64,000 nt of DNA from JACKBC01 sp041391125. GTDB lineage: Bacteria; Chloroflexota; Anaerolineae; Caldilineales; Caldilineaceae. The position numbers and the translations under genes are program-made. Position 1 is the first letter of the stretch, and each line of letters starts with the position of its first letter. Location: contig JAWKON010000011.1 in NCBI GenBank assembly GCA_041391125.1, positions 62,001 to 126,000 on the forward strand, in the 5' to 3' direction. This document shows, in pieces, positions 45,321 through 53,632 of the stretch. Below the pieces are notes generated by a model that made no database searches, was not told the DNA's origin, and worked only from the letters and a program-made list of their open reading frames with translations.

Positions 45321-46469
45321 CACCATATTCGCCTTTGCAAACCGTACGCTCAACAGCAAATCCGCGTCATGCGGACCGGGGCTGGCTTCGGGGTGATATT
45401 GGACGCAGAAAACCGGGCGGTCGCGCAGGCGCAGCCCTTCGACGGTGCCGTCGTTGAGGTTGCGATGGGTTACTTCGGCGTTGGGCGGCAGGCCACCATC
45501 GTCCACGGCGTAGTTGTGATTTTGCGACGTGATCTGCACGTTGGCGGCGTCTACATCGTCCACGGGCTGGTTGCCGCCGTGATGACCAAACTTGAGCTTA
45601 TAGGTGTCGGCCCCCAGCGCCCGGCCGATAATTTGATGGCCCAGGCAGATGCCAAAGGTGGGGATGCCCGTTTCCAGCAGTTGACTTACGGCCTCGGCTG
45701 CATAAGGCACACCAGCGGGGTCGCCGGGGCCGTTGCTCAAAAAGATGCCGTCGGGGTGCATATTGAGCACATCGGCGGCGGGCGTGTGTGCCGGCACCAC
45801 TGTAACGCGCAATCCATGACTGGTGAGCCGGCGCAGAATGTTGTGCTTGATGCCAAAGTCATAGGCCACCACCAGCGGCGCATCGTGAATGGCTTTTTCG
45901 GGCGCATTACGCATGGGCTCACCACCGGAGGCCACGGGGGACCACTCGACGCGCGTGCCGTCCACCCAGTGATATGGTTCTTGGCAAGTAACTTCGCGCA
46001 CCAGATCGCGGCCGTCCAATCCTTCCCAGGCGCGCGCCATTTCCAAAAGCTGTGCGGGCGTGTGGCTTTCATCTGTGCAGAGCGCGGCGTGCAGAATACC
46101 TTGGTCGCGCAGTTTGCGGGTGAGATAGCGCGTATCCACTTCGCTGATGCCGGGAATGTTGTGGCGGCGCAGGTAGCTATCGAGCGTTTCGTTGGCGCGC
46201 CAGTTGGAGACCACCGGGCTAACTTCGCGTACAATAAAGGCCGTAATTTGAGGCCGGTCACTCTCCACGTCTTCGGCGTTGATGCCGGTATTGCCCACGT
46301 GGGCCACCGTCATACAGACCATTTGGCCCCGATACGACGGGTCGGTGATCACTTCCTGATAGCCGGTCAGGCTGGTGTTAAAGACCACTTCGCCCACGAC
46401 GGTGGTTGCAGCGCCAAAAGATTGACCGTGCAAGATTGTGCCATCTGCCAGTACGAGCGTTGCGTTCAT
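45291..46469 (-). CDS. carA: Carbamoyl-phosphate synthase small subunit
   Basis: 392 residues from ATG 46469 (AAGGAAAA upstream). N-terminal CPSase small-chain domain (LADGTILHGQSFG, VVGEVVFNTSLTGYQEVITDPSY) and a class I glutamine amidotransferase domain with the catalytic Cys in PTFGICLGHQIIGRALG and His/Glu in VQYHPEASPGPHD. It supplies ammonia to CarB for carbamoyl phosphate in pyrimidine and arginine synthesis. carB is not in the window. Adjacent on the same strand to an argA-like gene, which fits an arginine cluster. Confidence 0.95.
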   Translation of the reverse strand: MNATLVLADGTILHGQSFGAATTVVGEVVFNTSLTGYQEVITDPSYRGQMVCMTVAHVGNTGINAEDVESDRPQITAFIVREVSPVVSNWRANETLDSYLRRHNIPGISEVDTRYLTRKLRDQGILHAALCTDESHTPAQLLEMARAWEGLDGRDLVREVTCQEPYHWVDGTRVEWSPVASGGEPMRNAPEKAIHDAPLVVAYDFGIKHNILRRLTSHGLRVTVVPAHTPAADVLNMHPDGIFLSNGPGDPAGVPYAAEAVSQLLETGIPTFGICLGHQIIGRALGADTYKLKFGHHGGNQPVDDVDAANVQITSQNHNYAVDDGGLPPNAEVTHRNLNDGTVEGLRLRDRPVFCVQYHPEASPGPHDADLLLSVRFAKANMVKKEGMTNVD

Positions 46470-46486
46470 GCATTTTCCTTTGGGAA

Positions 46487-46575
46487 TGGAACACTGATTG
46501 AACTGGTTAAACGGATGTGCGCTGATTTGCAAACAAAAAATCTGTGAAAATCTGTTGAATCAGTAAAATCAGTGT
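46487..46575. repeat. Family A-like palindromic repeat (GAACACTGAT variant)
   Basis: GAACACTGATTGAACTGGTT and AATCAGTGTTCTATT at the ends, inner AATCTGTGAAAATCTGTTG. Lies between argA-like and carA. Confidence 0.65.
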
Positions 46576-46576
46576 T

Positions 46577-47227
46577 CTATTTTCTGTTTTGTCCCTTGCC
46601 ATTTTGCGATTGAGGGTGGGACGTAATGATCTCGTCTTCAAAACGGATGGTCTGCTTTTGCTGATAGGCCAGCTTGAGCGGTTGCCATTCTTTCCACTTG
46701 AGCAACTTGTTCCAGGCCGCCGGTTGATTGGCATCGGCTGGCTTTGCGGTCTGCGGCGCCAGATGCATGAGTACGGCTACTTCATCGCAGCGGTGAAACT
46801 TGGGGCAATAGATGCAGGCCTGCCACACTTTGGGGCTAATGCTCCAGCGGTCCACCAGTTCAAAGCCCAGGCGAATAAAAAAGTTCTCGCGTAGCGTCAG
46901 CGCGCAGACCTGTTTAAAACCCTGTTCACGCGCCAGCGTCACCAGCGCCAGCACGATTTCGCCGCCCAGCCCTTTGCCCTGTTGGCTTTCATCAATGGCC
47001 AACGAACGCACTTCCACCAGATCATCCGTGAGCGGCACCAGCGAGCCGCAACCAACCACGCGCCGCGCCGCGGCCTCTGTATCAACGGCCACCAGCCAAT
47101 CGGCTAGGCTGGCCTCCACACTTTCCCGCGTGCGCGGCAGCATCACGTTTTGCGCCGCAAAGCGATTAACCAAAGTCGTAATGACATCAATGTCTGCGAT
47201 TTCCGCCGCCACAATCTTTGTGGACAT
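46577..47227 (-). CDS. argA: ArgA-like amino-acid N-acetyltransferase
   Basis: 216 residues from ATG 47227. GNAT fold with VRSLAIDESQQGKGLGGEIV (acetyl-CoA loop) and the ArgA-type C-terminal block FFIRLGFELVDRWSISPKVW then CPKFHRCDEVAVLMHL, typical of short N-acetylglutamate synthases. It starts arginine synthesis by acetylating glutamate. Position among argC, argB, argD and carA supports the call. A basic ~55-residue tail is extra. Symbol by context rather than certainty. Confidence 0.75.
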   Translation of the reverse strand: MSTKIVAAEIADIDVITTLVNRFAAQNVMLPRTRESVEASLADWLVAVDTEAAARRVVGCGSLVPLTDDLVEVRSLAIDESQQGKGLGGEIVLALVTLAREQGFKQVCALTLRENFFIRLGFELVDRWSISPKVWQACIYCPKFHRCDEVAVLMHLAPQTAKPADANQPAAWNKLLKWKEWQPLKLAYQQKQTIRFEDEIITSHPQSQNGKGQNRK

Positions 47228-47304
47228 GGCAATACCCTTTTTGAAAGTGATTTGCACGTAGCGGATTGAGCCGCTATGACAAATCTATGCCCCGCTTTCA
47301 ATTT

Positions 47305-47390
47305 GCGTTTTCGTTTTGCGTATTGCGTGTACCGGTTGAGTTTCTCGTTTCGATTCTAGTTCATGAATCGGTACACGCAATACTTCTCAC
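47305..47390. repeat. Palindromic repeat family E, copy 2
   Basis: TTTTGCGTATTGCGTGTACC near the left and GGTACACGCAATAC at the right, with an inner TTGAGTTTCTCGTTTCGATT. The right end runs into the stop of the next gene. Confidence 0.7.
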
Positions 47391-47923
47391 AAATCATACC
47401 GCATAATCAGCGAAACGCCACCCGCCCGATTGGTCATTTTGCCGACGGTGACAAAGCCCAGGCGCTGATACAGGCGCACGGCTGGATTACTTTCGCGCAC
47501 ATTAAGCGCAATGGCGGGATAATGGCCGCGCGCTTCGTCAATCAGCGCCTTTAGCAGCCGTTCGCCGATTTGCTGATTGCGATGGGTGGGCAATACGGCA
47601 ATGGCAAGTTCGGGCGGTTCAAGTGTTTGGGCGCCGTTTGCAAACTCATCGTGAAACCCATGCGCACTCCAGGCCTCGCCCAGACCCATGCGCAACCACG
47701 CCGCGCCCACAGGCGTGGCGGCATCCTCCGCGATCACGCCCAAGTCTTGAAAACGTCCCCACTCCTCAACATAGTTCCGCAGCATGGAATCTTGTTGCGC
47801 TTGTTGAATAGCCGCTTCGCGATCGCCGCTCATTTGGGCGGCATAGTAGAGCATGGTCCACAGCGTGGGTGCGTCGGCCGCCGTAGCGCGCCGTATTTGG
47901 ATGGCTTCATGCACTGCGTTCAT
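47387..47923 (-). CDS. GNAT acetyltransferase
   Basis: 178 residues. IRRATAADAPTLWTMLYYAA start, acetyl-CoA loop ELAIAVLPTHRNQQIGERLLKALI and C-terminal LNVRESNPAVRLYQRLGFVTVG are the GNAT hallmarks. The start codon region overlaps the end of the next upstream gene by 17 bases, so the two acetyltransferases are co-translated. Substrate unknown. Confidence 0.85.
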   Translation of the reverse strand: MNAVHEAIQIRRATAADAPTLWTMLYYAAQMSGDREAAIQQAQQDSMLRNYVEEWGRFQDLGVIAEDAATPVGAAWLRMGLGEAWSAHGFHDEFANGAQTLEPPELAIAVLPTHRNQQIGERLLKALIDEARGHYPAIALNVRESNPAVRLYQRLGFVTVGKMTNRAGGVSLIMRYDL

Positions 47924-48353
47924 AGGGTTCGTCTTCCATGAGCCGTTTGCTCATCACCACCACCGGCTCTTGCGCATAGCCGATGGCCTCATAAAAAGCC
48001 ACCACGGGCAGATTGGTGCTGCGGATCATCAATTCCACTTTGGGGCAGCCGATGGCAGCGAGACCCGCCTCGGCCCGCTGCATCAACTGCGCCGCCACCC
48101 CGCGCCGCTGGCAATCTGGGTGTACGGCCAAATAGTAGATCCAGCCGCGGTGTCCCTCATAGCCCGCCATGCAGGAGCCGATGAGCTGCCCATTCACCTC
48201 GGCCACGAAAAAAAGCTCGGGGTGCTCAGCCATCTTGCGCTCAATGTCACTCTGTGGATTATTCCACGACCGCACCAGGCCACACGTAAACCAGAGGTCA
48301 ATCACGGATTGGCTATCGGTGGGTTGAAATTGTCGGATGATCATTTCGCTCAT
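47907..48353 (-). CDS. GNAT acetyltransferase, YpeA-like
   Basis: 148 residues. IIRQFQPTDSQSVIDLWFTCGLVRSWNNPQSDIERKM with HPELFFVAEVNGQLIGSCMAGYEGHRGWIYYLAVHPDCQRRGVAAQLM, very close to the YpeA family of acetyltransferases. Lies inside the arginine gene row, but there is no direct evidence for an arginine role. The start lies just 11 bases from a family A repeat. Confidence 0.88.
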   Translation of the reverse strand: MSEMIIRQFQPTDSQSVIDLWFTCGLVRSWNNPQSDIERKMAEHPELFFVAEVNGQLIGSCMAGYEGHRGWIYYLAVHPDCQRRGVAAQLMQRAEAGLAAIGCPKVELMIRSTNLPVVAFYEAIGYAQEPVVVMSKRLMEDEPYERSA

Positions 48354-48363
48354 TTTTTAATTG

Positions 48364-48549
48364 GATCAACAGATTACACAGATTACACAGACTAAAAATT
48401 TTGGCTCTTCGGGATTTCATATGGTTGACCCGCTTTGGTTTCGATACGGCCGGAAACTGCCCCGGCCTACTCAACCGCCGCTATTCCTTGTCAACCATAT
48501 GAGATCCGGTTGAATCAAAAATCTTTAAAATCTGTGCAATCTGTTGATC
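48364..48549. repeat. Family A repeat split by an inserted family C element
   Basis: GATCAACAGATTACACAGATT from 48364 and AATCTGTGCAATCTGTTGATC to 48549 are the family A arms; 48402-48516 between them is a complete family C unit. Confidence 0.8.
48402..48516. repeat. Palindromic repeat family C, copy 3
   Basis: Arms GGGATTTCATATGGTTGAC and GTCAACCATATGAGATCC around an interior starting CCGCTTTGGTTTCGATACGG and ending CCTACTCAACCGCCGCT. Confidence 0.8.
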
Positions 48550-48558
48550 AATATTCTT

Positions 48559-49764
48559 CTACATCTCTTGCAGAATTTCGCCCACCACGTTGACGGCGTG
48601 GGCCAGTTCATCTTTGCTGATCACCAGCGGTGGCACAAAGCGCAGCACGTTGGCGCCGGCGCTGACCAGAATGACGCCCTTCTTGTAGGCCGCATCCACC
48701 ACCGGCCCCACTTCGATGTCCATTTCCACGCCAACCAGCAAGCCTTTGCCGCGCACTTCTGTGATGTGCGGGCTGTTAAGTTCATCCAGCATTTCCATGA
48801 GATAGTTGCCCTTGGACGCCACATCGCTGAGGAAATTGGGGTCGGAAATGCGGCCTACCACATGGGTGGCCACGGCGGTGGTGAAAGGATTGCCGGCAAA
48901 GGTGCTGGCGTGGTCACCCTTGTGGATCGAGTCGGCCACCTTTTGACGCATCATGATGGCGCCGATGGGCAGACCATTGGCCAGCGGCTTGGCCGTGGTC
49001 ATAATATCGGGCGCAATGGCGTCGGCGTTGTCGCCGCCCAGCGTTTGATAGCCCCACATGGCGCCGGTGCGCCCCATGCCGCACTGCACTTCGTCATAAA
49101 TTAGCAGCGCGTCAAACTCATCGGCCAACTGGCGCAGCCCCTGCAAAAATTCGGGCGAGGCGGGATGGATGCCGCCTTCGCCCTGAATCGGCTCGACCAG
49201 AATGGCGCAGACGTTTTCATCCATCTGGGCGCGGGCGCTCTCTAAGTTGTTGAATTCGGCAAAGCGCACGCCGGGCATAAGCGGCAGAAATGCTTCCTGA
49301 TATTTGGGGCGCGGCGTGGCGGCTAAACTGCCAAAGAGGCGGCCATGAAAAGCATTGCTAAAGGCCAGAATGTGATACTTTTCTTTGTTGCCTTTGTCAA
49401 AGGCGTGGCGGCGGGCAAACTTAAACGCACCCTCATTAGCATCGGCGCCGGAGAGGCAGAAGTGAACTTTGTCGGCAAAGCAGGTTTCACAGAGCGCCTT
49501 GGCCAGCTCGGCATGGGGCGCCGTGTGATATAGGTTGCTGACGTGCAGCACACCTTTGTTCATGGCCTCCTGCATCACCTGGTTGATCTGCGGGTCGTTA
49601 TAGCCCAGCGAATTGACCGCAATGCCCGACACGCAGTCGAGATAGGCCTTGCCGTCGGCATCATACAGCGTGCTGCCCTGGCCGTGATCCAACACGAACC
49701 CCGGCCGCGAATAGACGCCCAGCACATAATCGTGCTCCATTTGAATAACGTCTTGTGTGCTCAT
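48559..49764 (-). CDS. argD: Acetylornithine aminotransferase
   Basis: 401 residues. Fold-type I PLP enzyme: GSTLYDADGKAYLDCVSGIAVNSLG, NLYHTAPHAELAKAL, the ILVEPIQGEGGIHPASP motif, LIYDEVQCGMGRTG with the cofactor Asp, and the Schiff-base Lys in TTAKPLANGLPIGA (about 257). It makes N-acetylornithine in arginine synthesis. GGAGAAAA precedes the ATG. Follows argB on the same strand. Confidence 0.93.
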   Translation of the reverse strand: MSTQDVIQMEHDYVLGVYSRPGFVLDHGQGSTLYDADGKAYLDCVSGIAVNSLGYNDPQINQVMQEAMNKGVLHVSNLYHTAPHAELAKALCETCFADKVHFCLSGADANEGAFKFARRHAFDKGNKEKYHILAFSNAFHGRLFGSLAATPRPKYQEAFLPLMPGVRFAEFNNLESARAQMDENVCAILVEPIQGEGGIHPASPEFLQGLRQLADEFDALLIYDEVQCGMGRTGAMWGYQTLGGDNADAIAPDIMTTAKPLANGLPIGAIMMRQKVADSIHKGDHASTFAGNPFTTAVATHVVGRISDPNFLSDVASKGNYLMEMLDELNSPHITEVRGKGLLVGVEMDIEVGPVVDAAYKKGVILVSAGANVLRFVPPLVISKDELAHAVNVVGEILQEM

Positions 49765-49785
49765 TTTTTTCTCCTTTGGTTAAAA

Positions 49786-49888
49786 GTTGTTGCGAGTTGC
49801 GGGTTGCGAGTGGCGTGTATGGGTAAAGTATCAAGTTTAGAGATAAGTTTCTCAACCGGTTCACGAAATACGCAATACGCAATAAATT
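49786..49888. repeat. Palindromic repeat family E, copy 3
   Basis: TTGTTGCGAGTTGCGGGTTG and GGTTCACGAAATACGCAATA-type arms flanking AAGTTTAGAGATAAGTTTCTC, between argB and argD. Confidence 0.65.
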
Positions 49889-49903
49889 ATGTTTCGAAAC
49901 AGT

Positions 49904-50719
49904 TTACGCCCCCCCAATAATCCCCGTCCCGCTGTCTTCCTGCACGCCGGCCAGGTTGGTGATGACGGCTTGGGCCACGCCGTTGCGCACGGCTTCCAGG
50001 GCGCTGCGCACTTTGGGGATCATGCCGCCGAAGATGATGCCCTCTTCGATCCAGCTTTCGGCTTGGGTAGCGGTAACGGCGCGGATGACGCGGCCGGCCA
50101 CCATAATGCCCGGCACGTTGCTCACAAAGACCAGCTTGATGGCGCCCAGGGCGGCTGCCAGCGCCGTGGCCGCGTGATCGGCGTTGACGTTGTAGCTCAG
50201 CGCATCCAGGCTGCCAAAGCTGATGGGGCTGACCACCGGCACAATGTCGGCGTCGATCAGCGTGCGCACCAGGTGCGTATCCACATCTTTGATCTCGCCC
50301 ACGCGGCCCAAGTCGCCCAGCGGGTGCCACATCTGCTCCACATAAATCGTGCCGTCATCCACGCCGCTGACCCCAGCGGCGCGAATCTGCGCGTTGACCA
50401 GCGTGCGCACAATGCGTTTGTTCATCAGCCCGCTCAGCACCATTTCAGCCACGTCCATGCTGGCATCATCGGTAATGCGCAGGCCGTCCAAAAATTTGGC
50501 CTCCAGCCCCAGCCGCTGCTGCAAGTCGGCAATGGCCTTGCCGCCGCCATGCACAATCACCGGAAAGGCGCCCTCATTGCGGATGCTCTGCACCGCATTG
50601 GCCAGCCCGACCAGAAAGGCATCGTCATCCAACTCATTGCCGCCCACTTTGAGCACAATGATGTACCTTTTGTCCTCGTCGGTCGCGTCGGCTGCGTTAG
50701 TGATCTGAATTGTTTCCAT
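49904..50719 (-). CDS. argB: Acetylglutamate kinase
   Basis: 271 residues. Amino-acid kinase fold: IVLKVGGNELDDD, PVIVHGGGKAIADL (phosphate/ATP loop), FLDGLRITDDASMDV (substrate motif), YNVNADHAATALAAALGA and GGMIPKV. It phosphorylates N-acetylglutamate in the second step of arginine synthesis. Stands between argD and argC in the same direction. Confidence 0.93.
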   Translation of the reverse strand: METIQITNAADATDEDKRYIIVLKVGGNELDDDAFLVGLANAVQSIRNEGAFPVIVHGGGKAIADLQQRLGLEAKFLDGLRITDDASMDVAEMVLSGLMNKRIVRTLVNAQIRAAGVSGVDDGTIYVEQMWHPLGDLGRVGEIKDVDTHLVRTLIDADIVPVVSPISFGSLDALSYNVNADHAATALAAALGAIKLVFVSNVPGIMVAGRVIRAVTATQAESWIEEGIIFGGMIPKVRSALEAVRNGVAQAVITNLAGVQEDSGTGIIGGA

Positions 50720-50735
50720 GTTTTAATCCTGGGAG

Positions 50736-50830
50736 GTGTTGCGTGTTGCGTATTTCGTGAATCGGTAGAGATTCATTGTTCGAAACAAGAAACTTAACGG
50801 GTACACGCAACACGCAATACGCAATACGAA
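50736..50830. repeat. Palindromic repeat family E, copy 4
   Basis: GTTGCGTGTTGCGTATTTCG and CACGCAACACGCAATACGCA as inverted arms around ATTGTTCGAAACAAGAAACTT, between argC and argB. Confidence 0.75.
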
Positions 50831-50833
50831 TAA

Positions 50834-51880
50834 TCACAGCAACCCCATCGTCTCCTCAATCCCCACCGCAATGTTAAAATTTTGCAGCGCTTGCCCGCTG
50901 GCGCCCTTGATGAGGTTATCTTCGCTAGATGCAATGATATACTCGGCGCCGTCGGGCTGGGCCGGATCGACGGGCGTGATGCTGATAGCGCAGCGGTTGC
51001 TGTGGACCGTGTGGCGCAGCGACGCCATTTGACCGGCCGGCAGCAGGTGGATAAAGGGCTCGTTGGCATAGGTCTCGGCGTAAAGATCGCGAATCTGACT
51101 TTGCGTGACTCCTTCGGGCACGTCTACATACATAGTGCTGAGGATGCCGCGCGTAACCGGCAGCAGGTGGGGCGAGAAGATAAAGCGGTGCGGCTTGTGG
51201 CCGTTGACCCGGTTGAGCACCTGCTCCATTTCGGCAATGTGGCGGTGGCGCATGCCCACGTTGTAGGGCGTCATGTTTTCGTTGGTTTCGGCAAAGCTGT
51301 ATTTGAGATCGGCTTTGCGCCCGGCGCCGCTGACGCCGCTTTTGCTGTCCACAATCACTCGTTCGCCCAGCCAGCCGGCTTTGGCCAGCGGATAGAGCCC
51401 CAAATTGACCGAGGTGGGGTAGCAGCCAGGGTTGGCAATTAGCCGCGCGTTGCGGATCTGCTCGCGATAAACTTCGCACAGGCCGTAGACAAATTGGTTC
51501 AGCAGTTCGGGCGCCGTGTGCGTGGTTTGATACCACTTTTCATAAATGGCGGAATCGGTCAGGCGAAAATCGGCGCTCAGATCGATGGCCAGCACGCCGG
51601 CATCCACAAACGCCTTGACCGGCCCGATGGACGCCGCGTGGGGCAGACAGAGAAAAACGACGTCTACTTCATTGGCCCGGCTCAACGCATCTTCCAGCTT
51701 GATCAATGGGTGATCCCACGGCGCATCGAACACATCGGAAAAGCGCTTGCCCGCCGAATTCTCGCTGGTCAGCCAGCCGATTTCCAACTGGGGATGGCGC
51801 TGGATCAGCCGGATGAGTTCGTAGCCGGTATAGCCGGTGGCTCCGGCAATACCGGCTTTATAGATAGCTTGCTTGCTCAT
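50834..51880 (-). CDS. argC: N-acetyl-gamma-glutamyl-phosphate reductase
   Basis: 348 residues. NADP-binding start AGIAGATGYTGYELIRLIQRHP, the catalytic Cys in ARLIANPGCYPTSVNLGL (about 151), SGVSGAGRKADL, NVGMRHRHIAEMEQ and SPHLLPVTRGILSTMYVD. It reduces acetylglutamyl phosphate to the semialdehyde. First gene of the arginine row in transcription order (argC, argB, argD, acetyltransferases, argA, carA), all on the minus strand, though repeats separate them. Confidence 0.95.
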   Translation of the reverse strand: MSKQAIYKAGIAGATGYTGYELIRLIQRHPQLEIGWLTSENSAGKRFSDVFDAPWDHPLIKLEDALSRANEVDVVFLCLPHAASIGPVKAFVDAGVLAIDLSADFRLTDSAIYEKWYQTTHTAPELLNQFVYGLCEVYREQIRNARLIANPGCYPTSVNLGLYPLAKAGWLGERVIVDSKSGVSGAGRKADLKYSFAETNENMTPYNVGMRHRHIAEMEQVLNRVNGHKPHRFIFSPHLLPVTRGILSTMYVDVPEGVTQSQIRDLYAETYANEPFIHLLPAGQMASLRHTVHSNRCAISITPVDPAQPDGAEYIIASSEDNLIKGASGQALQNFNIAVGIEETMGLL

Positions 51881-51936
51881 TTCGGTTCCTCCTGTGGTTC
51901 AAAAAGAGTCAATGGTGAATGCAAAAGCGCATGAAA

Positions 51937-52590
51937 TTATTGAGAAGTCACGCGACCAGCCAGCAGATTGCTTGTCATGAGCTGGGCGACAGCGCGCTCG
52001 TCGGCATGAGTTGAATCTGTAAATTGAGCGATCACCCCTTGTTGATCGGCAACGGGGCGATTCTGATTGAGCTTGAATTTGCCCTCCAGCCGCGTGATCT
52101 CCATTTCAAAGCCCACAATGGCCTTGGTCAAGTTGGTGTAACGGTCGTCGCCCCAGGGCGCCGACCAAGGCTGTGGCATAGCGCTTTCATAGACGGCCAC
52201 CAACTCGTCCAGCATGGCTTGCAGCCGCTGTTCATCTTCTACAATAACCGGGCGTCCATAAGCGTGAACAGCCGTGTAGTTCCAAGTGGGAACGCTGAAT
52301 TCGCTGGCGTACCAATTTGGCGAAATGTAGGCATGCGGACCTTGAAAAATGACCAGCGTATCAATTCGCCGCTCTGCCATTGTGGCAAAATGGCGCCATT
52401 GCGGATTCGCTCTGGCCATGTGGCTGATCAGAACGCCGTTTGAACCACGCTCGGCATCCAGCACAAAGGGCATATGCGTGGCAAACGGCGCATCTTCGGC
52501 CATTGTGATAAGAGTGGCGAACGCGTTTTGCTGCATAAATGTCTGTAATGTTTGGAGATCATGTTCCGCAAATGACTTTGGAATGTACAT
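51937..52590 (-). CDS. paiB: PaiB-type FMN-binding regulator
   Basis: 217 residues. MYIPKSFAEHDLQTLQTFMQQNAFATLIT, HMPFVLD, LISHMARANPQW, VIFQGPHAYISPNWY, VPTWNYTAVHAYGRP and AIVGFEMEITRLEGKFKLNQNR are the signatures of the PaiB family (FMN-binding split barrel), a proposed repressor of sporulation and protease genes in Bacillus. Its role here is unknown. A terminator-like hairpin and a family D repeat lie in its upstream region. Confidence 0.9.
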   Translation of the reverse strand: MYIPKSFAEHDLQTLQTFMQQNAFATLITMAEDAPFATHMPFVLDAERGSNGVLISHMARANPQWRHFATMAERRIDTLVIFQGPHAYISPNWYASEFSVPTWNYTAVHAYGRPVIVEDEQRLQAMLDELVAVYESAMPQPWSAPWGDDRYTNLTKAIVGFEMEITRLEGKFKLNQNRPVADQQGVIAQFTDSTHADERAVAQLMTSNLLAGRVTSQ

Positions 52591-52629
52591 AAAGGCATCC
52601 TCTACTTTGCCAAAGTATTTGGACCAAAG

Positions 52630-52710
52630 TAACTATTCAGATGTCCCCAGAGCTTGTCGAAGGGGACACCGGCCTTCAACAAGCTCTGGCTTCGAGTGGC
52701 TAAACAGTTA
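52630..52710. repeat. Palindromic repeat family D, copy 3
   Basis: CAGAGCTTGTCGAAGGGGAC and CCTTCAACAAGCTCTGG, with outer arms GTAACTATTCAG and CTAAACAGTTAT. Confidence 0.75.
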
Positions 52711-52718
52711 TGGGCCAA

Positions 52719-52868
52719 ATAAAAAAAGCTCTCCGCTTGGAGAGCTTTGCCGTCTAACACCGTGATCTGACCCGCGCGCAAAGGTCCAAACTTAGAGTTT
52801 GGTTATTGGGCGGCGTGACCTAAGTGTATAGAAGATTGAACCGGCAAAAGGTGATTGGGTAATCATGG
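52719..52868 (-). ncRNA. Candidate ~150-nt non-coding RNA or attenuated leader
   Basis: Bounded by a good promoter upstream (TTGACA, 17 bases, TAAACT at 52875-52903, minus strand) and an intrinsic terminator at 52718-52748. No protein frame of useful size between. It might be a free RNA or a paiB leader whose hairpin attenuates transcription; the sequence matches no riboswitch I recognise. Confidence 0.35.
52720..52748 (-). terminator. Intrinsic terminator upstream of paiB
   Basis: On the minus strand AAAGCTCTCC, a 4-nt loop and GGAGAGCTTT are followed by a run of T's. Confidence 0.8.
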
Positions 52869-52874
52869 TGAGTG

Positions 52875-52903
52875 AGTTTATCATGCCGGTGAGTTCATGT
52901 CAA
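52875..52903 (-). promoter_or_regulatory. Sigma-70-type promoter, minus strand
   Basis: Minus-strand TTGACA (52903-52898), 17-base spacer, TAAACT (52880-52875). Confidence 0.6.
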
Positions 52904-53055
52904 TTCTCAGTAGATTGCAACGGCAAGAGATAGCCTCGGATTCAACAATCTGGACCGATGCCTGTATCGCCAACACCGTTGCGGTGTACTGATTCTCAAT
53001 GGAGGGCAATGCAAAACGGTCGTTCATCAGAGATAGCGTGGGCTTGGGCTGCGGA

Positions 53056-53379
53056 CTATTTATATTCTTCGCGCACCGGGCTGAAAATATCGAGCGCTAC
53101 GGCCGGCTCGTCAAATGTGACAACGGTGTGCTCCACGTTTCCCGGGATGATGTACATATCGCCGGGCTTTAGCCGACGGGTTTCGCCACCGATGGTGAAT
53201 TCTAGTTCACCTTCCACTACAATGCCAGCCTGCTCATGCGGGTGGCTGTGGAGCGGCACAACGCTGTTGGCGGCTATTTCCACGCGTGAGAGCATCATCT
53301 TATCGCCCCAAAAGATATACGCTTCGGCGCCCGGAAAGAGATTTTTGGGGGCTTTGCTGTTTAGATCGCAATAGTACAT
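53056..53379 (-). CDS. Small cupin-domain protein
   Basis: 107 residues from ATG 53379 (AAAGGAG upstream). One cupin barrel: VVPLHSHPHEQAGIVVEGELEFTIGGETRRLKPGDMYIIPGNVEHTVV, with the metal-binding His-x-His-x-Glu and late His. Such proteins bind small ligands or act as simple isomerases or dioxygenases; function not known. Stands alone. Confidence 0.87.
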   Translation of the reverse strand: MYYCDLNSKAPKNLFPGAEAYIFWGDKMMLSRVEIAANSVVPLHSHPHEQAGIVVEGELEFTIGGETRRLKPGDMYIIPGNVEHTVVTFDEPAVALDIFSPVREEYK

Positions 53380-53405
53380 GGATTGGCTCCTTTGTGGATT
53401 TATGT

Positions 53406-53519
53406 TGGCTCTTTGGGATCGCATTTGGGCGACAAGGGCAGCGGCGGTTGAGTAGGCCGGTGCAGTTTCCAGCCGTATCGAAACCAAAGCGGGTCAACCA
53501 TCTGAGATCCAAACGAACC
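53406..53519. repeat. Palindromic repeat family C, copy 4 (interior inverted)
   Basis: The arms GGCTCTTTGGGATCGCATTT and GGTCAACCATCTGAGATCC flank an interior (AGCGGCGGTTGAGTAGGCCG to CCGTATCGAAACCAAAGCGG) that is the reverse complement of the interior of copies 2 and 3. Confidence 0.8.
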
Positions 53520-53632
53520 ATGTTTTCTGGGAAGTTTTAACATAACAAAGTATAGCAGAAAACTAAAAAGCCACACACTCTACAGTTGGAGCATGTGGCT
53601 TTGCAAATTCGTTGTTTCGTCGTCTTGGCTGC

